Assembly: GCA_023053685.1 (NCBI GenBank)
Contig: JALIGW010000029.1
Span: forward strand, 1,897,001-1,961,000
Source of the DNA: Diadophis punctatus similis
Lineage: Eukaryota > Chordata > Lepidosauria > Squamata > Dipsadidae
Reading direction: 5' to 3'
Length of the DNA: 64,000 bases
Each line of letters begins with the position of its first letter. The first letter of the stretch is position 1. The notes beneath the pieces were generated by a model that was not told the DNA's origin, searched no databases, and saw only the letters and a program-made list of their open reading frames with translations. The translations under genes and the position numbers were made by a program. This document shows, in pieces, positions 11,846 through 23,549 of this stretch.

Positions 11846-12239
11846 CCTGAACTAACCCGTCTGCAATCACAATGTGCTTAGGTTTTGAGCAGAAGCAGCA
11901 GAAGCAAAAGAAGTTGGCTCAAAGGAAGGGAGAAAAGAAGACGCAAGACATTTTTAAATCTAATATCCAAGAAACTGTATGTAGCTCAGGGTTAAAAAAT
12001 GTGGAGTCCTTGATGATCTCTGAGTTTGTTTGCTTGCAGAGGTTTTATTATCTGACTAGGTGGTGTCGTCAGTGCACTTAATGATGATACCTATATGATA
12101 TCACCAATGAAGCATCTGCAAGCAAGCAAGCAAATACAGAGAGTATCCAGTATCTCAGCAATGCCATTTCTCTGCTTCCTCTCCAGAGCTGCAGGGCCTC
12201 CCAGAATTATTCCTGACTTGTGCAACTACACCATGATGG

Positions 12240-12294
<55 letters not shown>
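12240..12294 (+). repeat. (TG)n microsatellite
   Basis: About 27 TG units followed by a T-run. Confidence 0.97.
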
Positions 12295-12295
<1 letters not shown>

Positions 12296-12299
12296 TTTT

Positions 12300-12778
12300 T
12301 TTTTTAAAGAACCAAATCCCAAGGCAGCATCTCTACTGTTGGTCTCAGGGTATGAGTACCACTCTGTACTTCAAAGACTGTATTTTATTTCTTTTTTATG
12401 GCACGTAGCTGGAGAACTGTTGGGAAATATTGCTTCCAGAATTAGCATGCCCTTGAACCTTCCCAAAATCAAAACAAACCTAGTCTGAGCATGGCCAAAT
12501 AGTCCTCTTTCAATGAAAAAGTTGATATCCCTTTATTAACTGAGTCTAGAATGGCCTTGTCTTTAGGAAGGCTAGCTTTTCTTCAACAGCCTTCTTGTTC
12601 TATGTCCAATTTAAGGAAGGGGCAAACATGCAAAAAAACCTTGAAATTAACTATGAATATGAAGCAGATGAAGCAAATGCACGTAACTAAATCACAACCT
12701 TCCACGGTATTAGTTATTATTTAAATAAATATACAATAAATTATTTTAAAATCTGTATCTACACCTATTAAAGCCCAT
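12300..12778. other. No recognised feature
   Basis: Nothing recognised. Confidence 0.35.
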
Positions 12779-12834
12779 TAGAGAGGGCTGTAAAGCAGTG
12801 TGAAGCGGTATATAAGTCTAAGTGCTATTGCTAA
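12779..12834 (+). repeat. Sauria-type SINE, 3' fragment
   Basis: Only the Bov-B-like end remains: gagagggctgtaaagcagtg through gcggtatataagtctaagtg and ctattgct. The strong 5' truncation fits reverse-transcription-primed insertion. Confidence 0.8.
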
Positions 12835-13641
12835 TAACTAAATATTTTCCATAGGGGTTTTTCTTCTGATATTTTTTTTCATCCCTCCCTCTCTCCACTG
12901 GCAATATAAACACAGTTATTGGGCACACCATTAAATATACAGGCTCTTGTGCACTCCTAGGGAAAGACATTCCATTGGATCACACAGCTTGCTCAACAGA
13001 ATATGGTTTCTTAAGTCTAAAGTTGGGTTTTTAAACAAAGGGTTTTCAGATCTTCCCACTGCTATTAACCTTAAGAACTAGTTTTATTCTGCAGTTATTT
13101 TAATGCTTTGGGGATTTTTGCTTGCTTTATTTTTTTATTGACATAAATTATGATTTATACAGCATATTATGTTACCCTGACTTGGAAGTATACCAAATAA
13201 TAAATATTGGATCATTGTTCTATTCTGCAGAGCATTTAAATATCCCTGTCCTCTTATGTAATGTCTTGCCTTAATAATCTCTTGGCAATATATTCTGGCT
13301 TCTTCATAATATATGTTTGTCTTCTACATGCACTTTAGTTGTTCCAGGCTTCCAGCTGATGTTATCTTCCCCAATCTCTTGGGGACCATAAACCTCTTTC
13401 AAACAGCACAAATAGTCAAGACTTTTTTGACAGGAAGCTGCTCTTCAGTTCTTCCTTTGTGAAAGAGTTAGTGCTACTTTGAGCTATCCTGCAAGTTCGT
13501 TAGTTCTTTCATTTATTTTTGGATGCTTATACTGTAACCCATTTCAATCAAAGCAAAGATTTCTATTGGTAATGAGACAAGTTAATCTGGGGGCACTCAT
13601 ATATGATCATTTTGTCTATAATCTTTGAGGTTACCCTAGGA
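12835..13641. other. No recognised feature
   Basis: AT-rich sequence, possibly old repeat, with no readable motif. Confidence 0.3.
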
Positions 13642-13735
13642 CAGGGGTCCTCAAACTTGGCAACTTTAAGACTTGTGGAGTTCAACTTGTGTTGAAGTCC
13701 ACAAGTCTTAAAGTTGCCAAGTTTGAAGACCTCTG
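13642..13735. mobile_element. Palindromic hAT-type MITE (94 bp)
   Basis: The whole element is a near-perfect inverted repeat: CAGGGGTCCTCAAACTTGGC with caactttaagacttgtgg, then the mirror image ending in CCTCTG. Perfect 8-bp duplications ccctagga lie at 13634-13641 and 13736-13743. It would fold into a single hairpin. Confidence 0.88.
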
Positions 13736-14035
13736 CCCTAGGACACCTCAAGGAACTACTGTACTCATTGGCTATAAACATTTCATCAGCTTTAGCAGTA
13801 TGTAATTATAAAAACATTAGAACTTTTGCATTTTATAATACAGTCTTTTACAAGAGCCTGGCTAATGTTTGTACAACATGGAGGTAAGGAAGGGAGAAGA
13901 AGCTATGAGTGAAGGAATGATTATTATAATCCGCAAAGAGAAAAAAGTATCAAATTTCTGAGTTGATTTCCATGATATACCGTATACCTTTCATGATAAT
14001 TTTTTGGCTAAATAGCTGCTAACTTTCTCCAATTT

Positions 14036-14082
14036 TATTTATTTATTTATTATTATTATTCATTCATTTATTTATTTAGTCA
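14036..14082 (+). repeat. ATTT/ATT-type simple repeat
   Basis: Short tetra- and trinucleotide repeat next to the 3' end of the minus-strand LINE, so probably its tail. Confidence 0.7.
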
Positions 14083-14099
14083 ATCTCATATTAGATGAT

Positions 14100-14760
14100 A
14101 CATATAAGTACCGGTATATACATAATTTGAATACATGAAATGAATAAAAGTAAAAGGGAACATTAGGACAGGGACGGTAGGCACGCAGGTGCACTTATGC
14201 ACGCCCCTTACAGACCTCTTAGGAATGGGATGAGATCAACAGTAGACAGTCTAAGGTTAGAATTTTGGGGGCTTGGGGATGAAACCACAGAGTCGGGTAG
14301 TGTATTCCAGGCATTGTCCACTCTGTTGCTAAAGTCGTATTTTCTGCAATGGAGTTTGGAGCGGTTCACTTTAAGTTTGTATCTATTGTGTGCTCGTGTA
14401 TTGTTGTGGTTGAAGCTGAAGTAGTCATTGACAGGTAGGACATTGTAGCGGATAATTTTATGAACTATGCTTAGGTCATACCGAAGGCAGCGTAGTTCTA
14501 AGTTGTCTAAGCCCAGAATTTCAAGTCTGTTGGTATAAGGTATTCTGTTGCAAGCAGAGGAGTGGAGGACTCTTCTCATGAAATATCTCTGGACACGTTC
14601 AATTGTATTAATGTCCGATATGCAGTGCGGGTTCCAGACAGATGAGCTGTATTCGAGAATTGGTCCAGAAAATGTTTTGTATGCTCTGGTTAGTAGTGTA
14701 AGATTACCGGAGAAGAAGCTACGCAAGATTAGGTTTACAACTCTTAATGCCTTTTACAAT
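14100..14760 (-). pseudogene. CR1/L2-group LINE, 3' end of reverse transcriptase ORF (minus strand)
   Basis: A 172-codon minus-strand frame (14208-14726) contains LLTRAYKTFSGPILEYSSSV, then WNPH and IERVQRYFMRRVL. Further on come SFNHNNTRAHNRYKLKVNRS, RVDNAWNTLPDSVVSSPSPQ and a leucine-rich end. This is the standard C-terminal block of Jockey/CR1/L2-group non-LTR retrotransposons: 'AYKT.VRP.LEY.S.VW.P....I..IE.VQR.F.R' then 'F..R....WN.LP..VV.S.S...F'. The frame is open for its whole length, so this copy is fairly young, but it is cut off upstream and lacks the polymerase core. The sequence to the left of the stop is its 3' UTR. Confidence 0.82.
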
Positions 14761-14816
14761 TAAAATTCACAATTTTCAGTTTTATTTCACTTCCCACATA
14801 GACTTGCGAGTAAATA

Positions 14817-15192
14817 CAGGTAGTTCATGACTTACAGCCATTTGTTCAGCAACAGTTCAAAGGTACAAGAGTATTGAAAAAAGTGACCTATGACCTCACA
14901 ATGTCACGGCATCCCCAGTTGTGAGGTAAAGTTCATTTACTTATGTCAATTGCAGCATCCTGGGGTCACGTGATTGCCATTTGCAACCTTCCCAGCCAGC
15001 TTCCAACAAGCAAAGTCAATGGAGGAAGCTTGATTTGCTTAACAATCATATGATTAACTTAGCAACTGCAGTGATTCACTCAACAACCATGGCAAAAAAG
15101 GATGGAAAAATGGGCACGACTCACTTAACAACCATCTTGCTTAGCAACAGAAATTCTGGTCCCAATTGTTGTCATACGTTGAGGACTATTTG
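14817..15192. mobile_element. Tigger/pogo-like MITE, copy 3
   Basis: TA-CAGGTAGTTCATGACTTAC at the left and GTTGAGGACTATTTG-TA at the right. Internal blocks are shared with the other copies. Confidence 0.76.
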
Positions 15193-15299
15193 TACCACTA
15201 AAATAAATGGTACATACTTATAGTAAGCATGGACCATTCTGTGCATAAAAACATCATATGGAGGTGGATTGAAATTGGATGAGTAAGCATCAAGAAAGT

Positions 15300-15860
15300 C
15301 AGCTTGGTGATGTGGCAAGAGCGCTGGGCTAGAAACTGGGACACCATGAGTTCAAGTTCTCCCTTAGACAATATGAAAGCTGGTCAGACGATTTTGGGTC
15401 TGTAGCTCTTAGCCTAACCTACCTCAGAGCAGGGGTGGGTTCCACTTACCTTCGCCACCGGTTCGTATTGCAACATTTTGCGCGTGCGCGCCCGCTCCAC
15501 TTGTGCGCACATGCCTGTTCTCTCGTGCAATTTGGCTTCTGCGCATGCTCAGTAGCTGGAATCAGCCCGAAACACAGCTGAGGAGCTGATCAGCTGTGCT
15601 TCGGGCGAAGGAATAAAGGTCAGTTTAAACCTGGGGGCGGGTGGGCGGGCCCTTTTATAAGCAGCAGAACAGGAAAACCTTCAAAACAGTAAAAAAAATT
15701 TGAAAAATTAAAAAAAAGTGGCGGCACCCACGGACCGGCACCAGTCAATCCAGTTCAGTGACGTCACCAGCGGGTTGCTACCGGTTCGGGCGATCTGGTC
15801 CGAACCGGGAGGAACCCACCCCTGCCTCACAGAGTTGTAACTGTAGGAAGGTAGGAAGAA
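15300..15860 (+). repeat. tRNA-derived SINE interrupted by an hAT element
   Basis: The left part (15300-15429) has gagcgctgggctagaaactg and catgagttcaagttctccct, a tRNA-like head of the type also seen at 22790, and the phrase cctaacctacctca. The SINE resumes at 15833 with gagttgtaac. The intervening 15430-15824 is a later hAT insertion whose TSD is made from SINE sequence. Confidence 0.68.
15430..15824. mobile_element. Non-autonomous hAT-type element (GGTGGGTT family), copy 2
   Basis: CAGGGGTGGGTTCC at the left and GGAACCCACCCCTG at the right. The flanking 8-mers cctcagag and cctcacag match at 7 of 8. The left part has the CACCGGTTCG motif and the right part gctaccggttcggg. Confidence 0.85.
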
Positions 15861-17640
15861 GGAACATTAGCTACATAAGCTGCTTTAGCTGACCAAAAAT
15901 AAAGGTAATGCAGACATTTAATGAATAAATAAAACCATATTGTCAGTCTTTTCCTCTATCACATTTCTAGTTGTTATCTTGTGGCTGAACAGTTTTTCCG
16001 GCACCTGTACAGATATTGCAAATATTTGACAAACAGTTCTTCACTTGTTACAGCTCAAAGTGGGGTTGAGTCCTTTTATACTTCTGCATATGGTATTATC
16101 GTTACAATTTGCACTTTTGATCAATTGTCATCCTCAGAACTATTAATGCTCTACTTGTGTTATGTTCTCAAAGTCAATTATTTCATGCAGGGTAGTCTTT
16201 TATTTGCTAAAACAAAAATTAAATTATGTGGCACATATTTATTGTGAGATTGGCATACTTTTTCACAGACTAAAACCCAATCTGGAAGGTACCTTATGAT
16301 CTCCACAAGATATAAATGCCCCACACAAAGATTCCAGGATATTTAGTCTGTAATTTTACAGAGTTACCAGGAGTAAGCTCCATTACAATAATAATCAATT
16401 AGATGCCAATTTTAGAGAAATGCCACTTATTCACTTGCCTATTGGAAGAAAATTGCACTTATCATTGCAATGGCATAACATGATTCTTGCTGGCATAATG
16501 CAACTTTTATTTGTAAGTAATGGATACTAACTCTCATAATCTATAACTTCAATCGATGGACCTATATACATTGGATGATGAAATTTGTGGTCCCATTCTT
16601 CTGCTAGATGCCAGACTATTAAAAAAAAGAAGCCTGAATAGTTTCCTCATTACTGGAATTTGAGAACAGTAGGGTACCTAAATATATTTTAAATACTGTA
16701 ATGATCAAAGCTGCTCTCAAGATTTTGAAACCTTTTCATTTTAATAGCAGTAATTTTAACTAAATTGCAGTTGGAAGAAGCTAACTGAGGTTATTTCATT
16801 GTTGCTGGAGAGAAAAAGGAAACACTTGACAATGCTTTCTGTGGCCACTCCAAGTCCTTTTTTGCTTTTAATGCTTTCTCTGTCTTATGAAAACTTTAGC
16901 ATAATACATTATTTAAAACTCTTTTTAAAGTATTAATTTTTAAATTGGGAAAGAGCAGCATTATATAGGCACGTATCAAACATCTATATACGTGATGTCT
17001 TTCCACTCCCTCTAATTAATCACTGGTTCTATTGTATCTTCTTCGGGATCCTTTCTGTATAAATGATAATAACACTGTCTGTTCCTGGGGCTTTCACTAC
17101 TTCCCCAAGGCGTCTAGCGACAATAAATCTCTGTAAATTTATAGTTGGTGTATCTTTTTTTATTAAAGCTGATGTGAAATACGCCAACCCTAAGGCAGCA
17201 GACAATGAACAGCAGACACAACAGCTGCAGGTGGGTATTCAAACCAAAACCCAATTAGAGTGTTTCCCCGCCTTCAGTCGCGTCTGTATTTTAACCAAAA
17301 CAACATATATATATATATATTGGAAACAAAATCATTGGAAGAGAAGCGATTGTGTATTTAAATCAATACAACACGCAGCCGCAGAGAAGCGCCTTTAGTG
17401 AAAGCTTCTCGAAGAGATTGCGTATTTTTAAAAATATATATATATCATTAGTATGCTTCTATTTGCAACCCGCCAAACATCGAGGGATCAAAAAGTTCAA
17501 AAGTTGCAAGGTCTCAGCCTTTGATCTCAACGTCCTGGAACGTATAACAGCGCAGGGCCTGGAAACAGCGCTTCTGAGCATGTACAGAGTGCTTTAGGAT
17601 TAGAAGGGCTGTTTTTTGTTTTTGTTTTTTCCCCCCGTCC
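15860..17640. other. No recognised feature upstream of the promoter
   Basis: AT-rich sequence with no repeat family identified. It may include upstream regulatory DNA of the myosin-X-like gene, but no element can be named. Confidence 0.3.
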
Positions 17641-18180
17641 GGCTCTAAATTCTCTATGAGCCTGGAGCTGAGTCTTCAGTGACCTCCGAGCGCTCCCTCA
17701 GCCACGCCTCGAGGTGGAAGAAGGCAAAGGCGACGAAGGGACCGCAGGCCGGAGTTCTCGCTATGGAAAGACGCCACCCAAGGCTCTCCCGCGCTCCAAT
17801 CAGACGCGGCTGAGGCGGAGTCGGAACTGGGACCGGCCACTCGCTTCGCCCCGCTTGCGGGATGTTGGAGCTGCTTCGGAGCGCGCCCGGTCGGCGCTAG
17901 AAGGTTTTTGTCGTTGGTGCTCCAGACCGGCTGAAGCCGTGCCAAGCGGACGCCCATGCGCTAGAATCGCGCTTGCCTTTTGGCTCGGCGGGAAAGCCTC
18001 TCCTCAGCCCGGCAAGCGCCTCCGAAGCAGATGGACCCTCAGCTGCAGGAGGTAAGAGCGCGCCACGGGGGTCTTGACTGCTATCTCGCCATCGCCGAGC
18101 CGTTCGTCCCTCGGCGCTGAGATTTTCCTCTTCATCGCCCCCCCCCTTTTTTTTTTCGGGAAAGGGGGGCGGGCAGGAAA
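17640..18180 (+). promoter_or_regulatory. CpG-rich promoter and 5' UTR region of the myosin-X-like gene
   Basis: This stretch is sharply richer in G, C and CpG than the AT-rich sequence on either side, and it contains the first coding exon. I see no convincing TATA box, so a dispersed CpG-island promoter is inferred. The transcription start cannot be placed from sequence. Short open frames on both strands here are expected in GC-rich DNA and are not called as genes. A CpG island can also drive divergent transcription, but no minus-strand first exon was recognised. Confidence 0.7.
18031..18051 (+). CDS. Myosin-X-like, coding exon 1 (residues 1-7)
   Basis: The seven codons MDPQLQE end at a good donor, gtaaga, starting at 18052. 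The exon matches the layout I remember for MYO10, whose first coding exon also encodes seven residues beginning MD and ending in E, followed by a phase-0 intron and a glycine-threonine. That match, together with the CpG-rich setting and the frame-compatible second exon, is why this ATG is chosen. The start context has G at +4 but C at -3, so it is only moderate. The intron that follows is 32,122 nt long. The assignment of exon 1 to exon 2 across that distance is inferred from phase and family resemblance and needs transcript support. Confidence 0.72.
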
Positions 18181-19731
18181 AGGCCTGGGTTTTCTTTTGA
18201 CCCGGGCTGAGGTGGCTTGCTAGCCAAGGAGATGGGCCGTTCTCCTGCCGGACTTTGATGCCCTCCCACCCCGACAGCCTGCTGGACTCAATTGCAGCTA
18301 AAGGGCTGAGCAAGGTTGCCAAGGATGTCGAGGTTGGAGTAGCTTCTTCCATTGGAGACGGAGGTCTACCAGCTGACATTGCCAGGGGGCATCCGACTTT
18401 GTCTGTCGGAGATGCAGAAGATGCGCCTTGCTTTCACCTCCCTTCTTTGCCAACGTGTCCCGGTTCCTTTGCACCCTAGGCAGAAGGAGACATCAAGTCT
18501 GTCTTTGGGAAGAGAAGGGTTGAATCTGCCCAGAGCCCCATTGCAGAACTGCCCTTAAAGAGGGAAGGACAACACTGTAGCCCAGTGTCCATTCCATTAA
18601 ATTCAGGAGCGGAGAGTATAGCTGGGTTGTGCTGTCAACCCTTAAAGGAGAGACTAAAGGGACCTTCCCTTCCCGAAGCAATCTAAATAGCTTGGATTAC
18701 AATTGCCAAACATCCCTGATAGCATGACCAATTGAAGCTGATAGATCAGGGGTTGGGAAAGGCTGCTGCAAAACCTGAATGTCTGTGGCTCTGGTTGAAG
18801 GGAGTAATGAAATTCTATGCTGGCAGGTTTAGGCCTAAAGAGTTGACTAGTATAATGTGTGAATCCTGTGTGTGAATAATTTTAGCCAAGGAAATAACAG
18901 CTTCAGCCTAAGGCTTAACTCTAGGAGGGAGTGAAGGGCATTTTATTGCCATGGATAACCATCAGTATACAATTTGCTTCGGGCTACAGTCTTTCTCCCT
19001 TCTGCCTGCTTTTAACAGGGAACATGCCTCTCTGGTTATGACAAAGATGGCTTTGAACCTTGAGTTGCTCGTTACTTCCTGGAGACTTCATGATTCTTTC
19101 CTGTATCTGTACATATTGGGTGATTTTACTCTGCAGATGTTTGCCTTTTGCTAGGTATATAAAAGCTGCATCTACTTCTCTGTATGGAGGAGGCAAAAAA
19201 GAACCAGCAAGAGTAATTCCTTGATTCAAAGTGGCTGTTGCACACTCATCTTTCCTTCTACCACAATTAGCAACTTTCAACTTGTATGCCAGAGAAATTT
19301 CCATCATGATAGCAGCAGAGACTTTGGGCAGTGGCAGATATGTATAGATGTAGGCATGCATGTCTATATTCTGAGAATGTGCACAGTGGAACCATGAGAG
19401 AAAAAGCTATGATAGATGCAAAGCAAATAAAGTACATGCGAGTCGATTTGTCTTGCCTATTAAATTCCTGAGGAAAAAAAAGATGACAATAGTTTCCCAT
19501 TCCAAGTGTACTCCCTGAAATGCTTCATGTGGGTTTTGACAGTAGTAATAGTACCAGTTTTATTTACTATGCACTTACAGGTAAGTTCAGTACAGATGGA
19601 ATTAATTTCCCAATACACAGGCTTAGAATTGGAGTCTTCTTTTAATTTCCAGGTCGTGATGATTTCTGTATGAAACTGTCTTTTGTTTAAGAAATCCAGA
19701 AGTGGGGAAAGGTGGCACTATTATTCCAGAA
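18180..19731. other. Start of intron 1, no recognised feature
   Basis: GC content falls back to background by about 18.5 kb. Nothing coding or repetitive was recognised. Confidence 0.35.
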
Positions 19732-19845
19732 CAGTATTTCTTGACATCACCCATTTTAAAGGAGTGTGGACTTCAAATCCCAGAATTCCCCAGCCAGCAT
19801 GTGGAAGGCCATACATCTTTAAATGGCCAATGTTGAAAACCATTG
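19732..19845. mobile_element. Short hAT-type MITE remnant
   Basis: CAGTATTTCTTGACATCA at the left pairs with TGTTGAAAACCATTG at the right. The interior has cttcaaatcccagaattccc, shared with other copies. The TSD is poor, so it is old. Confidence 0.6.
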
Positions 19846-21783
19846 TTCTACAGCATCCTTGCTCTTTCACCTTATTAGGGAAGCCATGCTATGAACTGTT
19901 TTGTGCTTTTTAATCTTATTTCTGTGACTTCTGAACTGGTCAGGCACCCTTGAGTACAGGACAAAGTTGCCTTCTTCAGTGTAATGACTTCAGTTCTGAT
20001 GGAAATACCATAGTAACCTCAGAGTTGGGGAAACAAGGGTTACCAGGATTGGGAAAAGCTAGACGCTTCTACTGCTGTGCAGCTGCTTAATTGGCTTCAT
20101 GCTCTATGTATCCTGATGCCCATTTAACTTTTGTGATCTGCCTGAAGCCATTTTCTCCAAAGCTTTGACTTGATTAATTCAATCTACATACCCCAAAGCT
20201 GCAACCAAGTGCTTAACTTATACGACAAGGCCTATCTGTAGGACTTCTTTGTGTCTCTTGATCCTAGTCCAGAATCTATCCACAGTGAGCCAAGAGTTGG
20301 TAGTAACCTTGTTGTAATTGTGAGGCAGGATCCTGCACGCTTTGTTTATTGGAACAATAGTAGGTCCCTGGGCAGTATAATAATGTATTCTGTCTTCTTC
20401 TGCGGAAAGGAAAGGGCCAGCTGCTTTATCCAAGCCAGATGACTTTCTAGGGGAAGGGCTGATGGGTTTGGAGGCTCTTCAGTCTTTGGTTCCCCTTGAT
20501 TAGTCCTGAGGGGTTCCCATCTTGGTTCCTTTCTCAGCCATTAAGCTAAGTGTATGAGCATTAGTGGAATGGAACAGGAGCAGATAATGAGTTTAAGAGG
20601 TTACTTCTTGGTTTACTTTATCCAAACATCTGCTTGATTTTATGGAGTCTACCTCCCCATCCTCACCCAACAAACTATGTCTGTTGTTGCCTCTCCCAGA
20701 TTCCCTTTTTGCAAAATGTAATTAGGAGCTGCTATATTCTTTAACTGATTAACCTAATCTGTGTAAGTCATCTGGTGTCTGGCTGTAATTCTAGGAAGTC
20801 TTGATTTGCAGGAGAGCATCTTCACCCTGGTTTCTTTTTCAATAGCTACTGTACCATAGCCACTCTGGAAAAAAGATATGGAGATATGAATTGGTAATAG
20901 CAGGAACATCCCAGCCTCACAACTGGCTTCTACTATTTTATCTCCATGATAAGTCTATTTTAGCCTTGATAGTTTATGAATATATACTTTTCCTTCTTTC
21001 TTTGCCAATGTGGATAACCAGAGCCTGGTTATTTTATACAGTCAGTGACCGAACCGGGACTTTCTTGTAACCTACACACTAGATTTTTCTGACAGTTTCT
21101 TTCCTTGGATTAACTCCTGATTGAGAAGTGCGAGGTCTAATAGGTGGAATATCTGAAAGGGACCAGTAGTTTAGGTCAAATCGGCAAGAGTATCTGCTGC
21201 AGATATTTTAGCCTGATGCATTTTGTCATGCCAAAGAACAGTAGATTTCATTTCTCTACTCTGATCTTCCCTGCTCTCTGCCTCAGCTGGTCCCTGGAGT
21301 GCCAGAGTGTTGCATGCGAGGCTATGCTGTATATCATTTTGCCATGTCTTTCATCTCATAATAAAGCATGATGATGGCCACCAATTTATACCTTTTAAAA
21401 AGGGAGGGGGAAATGCGTTGAATCCAGGATATTAATGTAGGAAGGACATGATTGCTTGTTGAGTGTAGAAAGTCATCCTGGGCATTATGATTTTACATTG
21501 TTAAACCTTTATTATTTTATATTTCTTAACTTAGTTTTGTTGTTACTGTACAACATATTCTAGGACTAAATCTTAGCACAAATCAAGACAGGTAAGCAAT
21601 AACTTAAGTTTGTACGTTTTAAATAAATTGCATTTTTATTGAATAAAAAAGCCCAAATTGCCAACAGAAAATACCTATCAAAAAACTCCATATAACAAAA
21701 ATAATAATGGAAAATTTAAACAGAAGAAAAACTAAGTCTAATAAGAAGCAAAGTATAAGAGACAAAAAAAATCACTGTCTAAA
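19846..21783. other. Intron 1 sequence, no recognised feature
   Basis: Nothing recognised on either strand. Confidence 0.35.
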
Positions 21784-22001
21784 TAGCAATAGCACTTAGA
21801 CTTACATAACGCTTCACAGTGCTTTTACAGCCCTCTCTAAGCAGTTTACAGAGTTCAGCATATTGCCCCCAACAATCTGGGTCCTCATTTTACCGACCTC
21901 AGAAGGATGGAAAGCTGAGTCAACCTTGAGCCTAGTGAGATTTGAACAGCTGAACTGCAGCTAGCAGTCAGCTGAAGTAGCCTGCAATGCTGCACTCTAA
22001 A
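21784..22001 (-). repeat. Sauria-type SINE, head truncated
   Basis: The Bov-B-like tail and middle blocks are present (gcttcacagtgcttttacag, caacaatctgggtcctcatt). The tRNA-like head stops at 22001 without its final bases. Confidence 0.86.
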
Positions 22002-22789
22002 ACCAATTGTATTTTTTAAAATGGATAAAATGGCCAACCATTAACAAACGTTCTTTAATTTGTAGAGTTTACTGCAGTGCTGAAGGGCAAGGAATGAAAT
22101 GGAAAATCTTCTGAGGGATGGAGGTTCCAAACTCTTTCCTGTTCAATGGCTGAAAAGAGCCCATTCCACGTCTTCCCTTGCAGCTAAGCCTCAGCTTTCG
22201 AAGAACAGATAGATTCAAAAAGGGAAGGTTGGGGGCTAATGATAATACAAATTCCAATGAGAATATTTATAGGATGGTAAGATAAGCAGGTTGTAATTGA
22301 ATGGGCAGAATAGACTTAATGGTGGTTGCGTTTTGATTAAAATTGGACTGGGATTGATAAGACCAGATTTAAGATCCCATCTGACCATAGAACTCAGTGG
22401 GTGACTTCGGGCCAGTTACGATCTATTGGGTACAGCAGGTAGCGGCATCTATCCAACTGGTTTAACATCAAAAAGCAAAGCAAGGTTGAATCTGGTTAAT
22501 ATTTGGAGGAGAGGCTGATGGCTAGAGAAGAAAGTCAAAAAAGCATCCAGGAATGGTAAGCTACTTTCTTATTGTTAAAAAAAATTCACTCTGAATGGAG
22601 TTTGACTTGGAATAATCTTCACATTTTACATCTATTTTCTAGCAACTCAAGGTTTCTCACAGAGTCATTGATAGGAAAATATCATTAGAGGAGAATAACC
22701 CCCAGCCCATGTGGGTATCCTTAAACTCTCAGAATCAAGTTGGGAAAGGAATGTGATAACTAAAACAAATATAATGGACTAATCAGAGA

Positions 22790-22935
22790 AACAGTTTGGT
22801 GTAATGGCTAAGATGTCAGGCGAGAAATCGGGAGACCATGAGTTCGAGTCCAGCCTTAGGAACAAAGCCAAGTGGATGACCTTGGGCCACTCATCCCTCT
22901 GGACACGGAGCTATTCTAGTTGCTCCCCTGTTGAT
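22790..22935 (+). repeat. tRNA-derived SINE fragment
   Basis: agtttggtgtaatggctaag is followed by a B-box-like gagttcgagtccagcctta and gaccttgggccactcatccc. This is a core-SINE-like layout, not an intact tRNA: no acceptor stem can be folded. Confidence 0.65.
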
Positions 22936-22959
22936 TGGCTTTCCTCTTATTCCTTGGCA

Positions 22960-23440
22960 TTGTGGTGGTGATGGTGGTAGTTTTTGTTATTGCGGACTGC
23001 ATCCTTGGCTTCAAGTAGCAGATCATGTGCTGTGTTTAAAAACATTGCTTAAAAACAAGCTCATTCATTTGAAAGAACATCCCGATGGGGAGTAGTGGCA
23101 CCGTGCCCATTATGCCAGCTTCTTGACTACCTCAGCATATGCTGCAGGCAGGCTGCCCTGCTCTCCAGGGACTCTTGCCAGCGGTCTTGGGCAATTCCAG
23201 GTTGAAATTGAGAGCAAATTTTAGAGAGCTCTTTTGTTTTACTTGCTTTTGTTTTTGTTTTTTTAGCTCTCTTAAGAAGCTGCAGCGTCTGCAGGGACCA
23301 AGGGATGAAACTGAGCTTTGGCTTCTTGCTAGACGTAGCCAAATCCTACTCAACCGGAGAGGAGTGGAGTGTGGGGAGGAAGGGAGTTTTAATTCTAGAG
23401 AAGGCAAACATTTGCTTATATTAACAACAATAACTTCTGG
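22960..23440. other. Intron 1 sequence, no recognised feature
   Basis: Nothing recognised. Confidence 0.35.
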
Positions 23441-23475
23441 GGAGAGAGAGAGAGAGGGAGAGGGAGAGAGGGAGA

Positions 23476-23548
<73 letters not shown>
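23441..23548 (+). repeat. (GA)n microsatellite
   Basis: About 50 GA units, interrupted at the left by ggga variants. It is a perfect purine/pyrimidine strand-asymmetric tract. Confidence 0.98.

Positions 23549-23549
<1 letters not shown>

Noticed and set aside
17714..18379. Open frames of 113 and 160 codons in the CpG-rich region
   Set aside because: GC-rich DNA has few stops. The frames cross the exon-1 splice donor and have proline- and arginine-rich, non-domain composition.
22790..22935. Possible tRNA gene from A- and B-box-like sequences
   Set aside because: No acceptor stem or full cloverleaf can be formed. The sequence continues into SINE body. The same applies to the heads of the Sauria SINEs.
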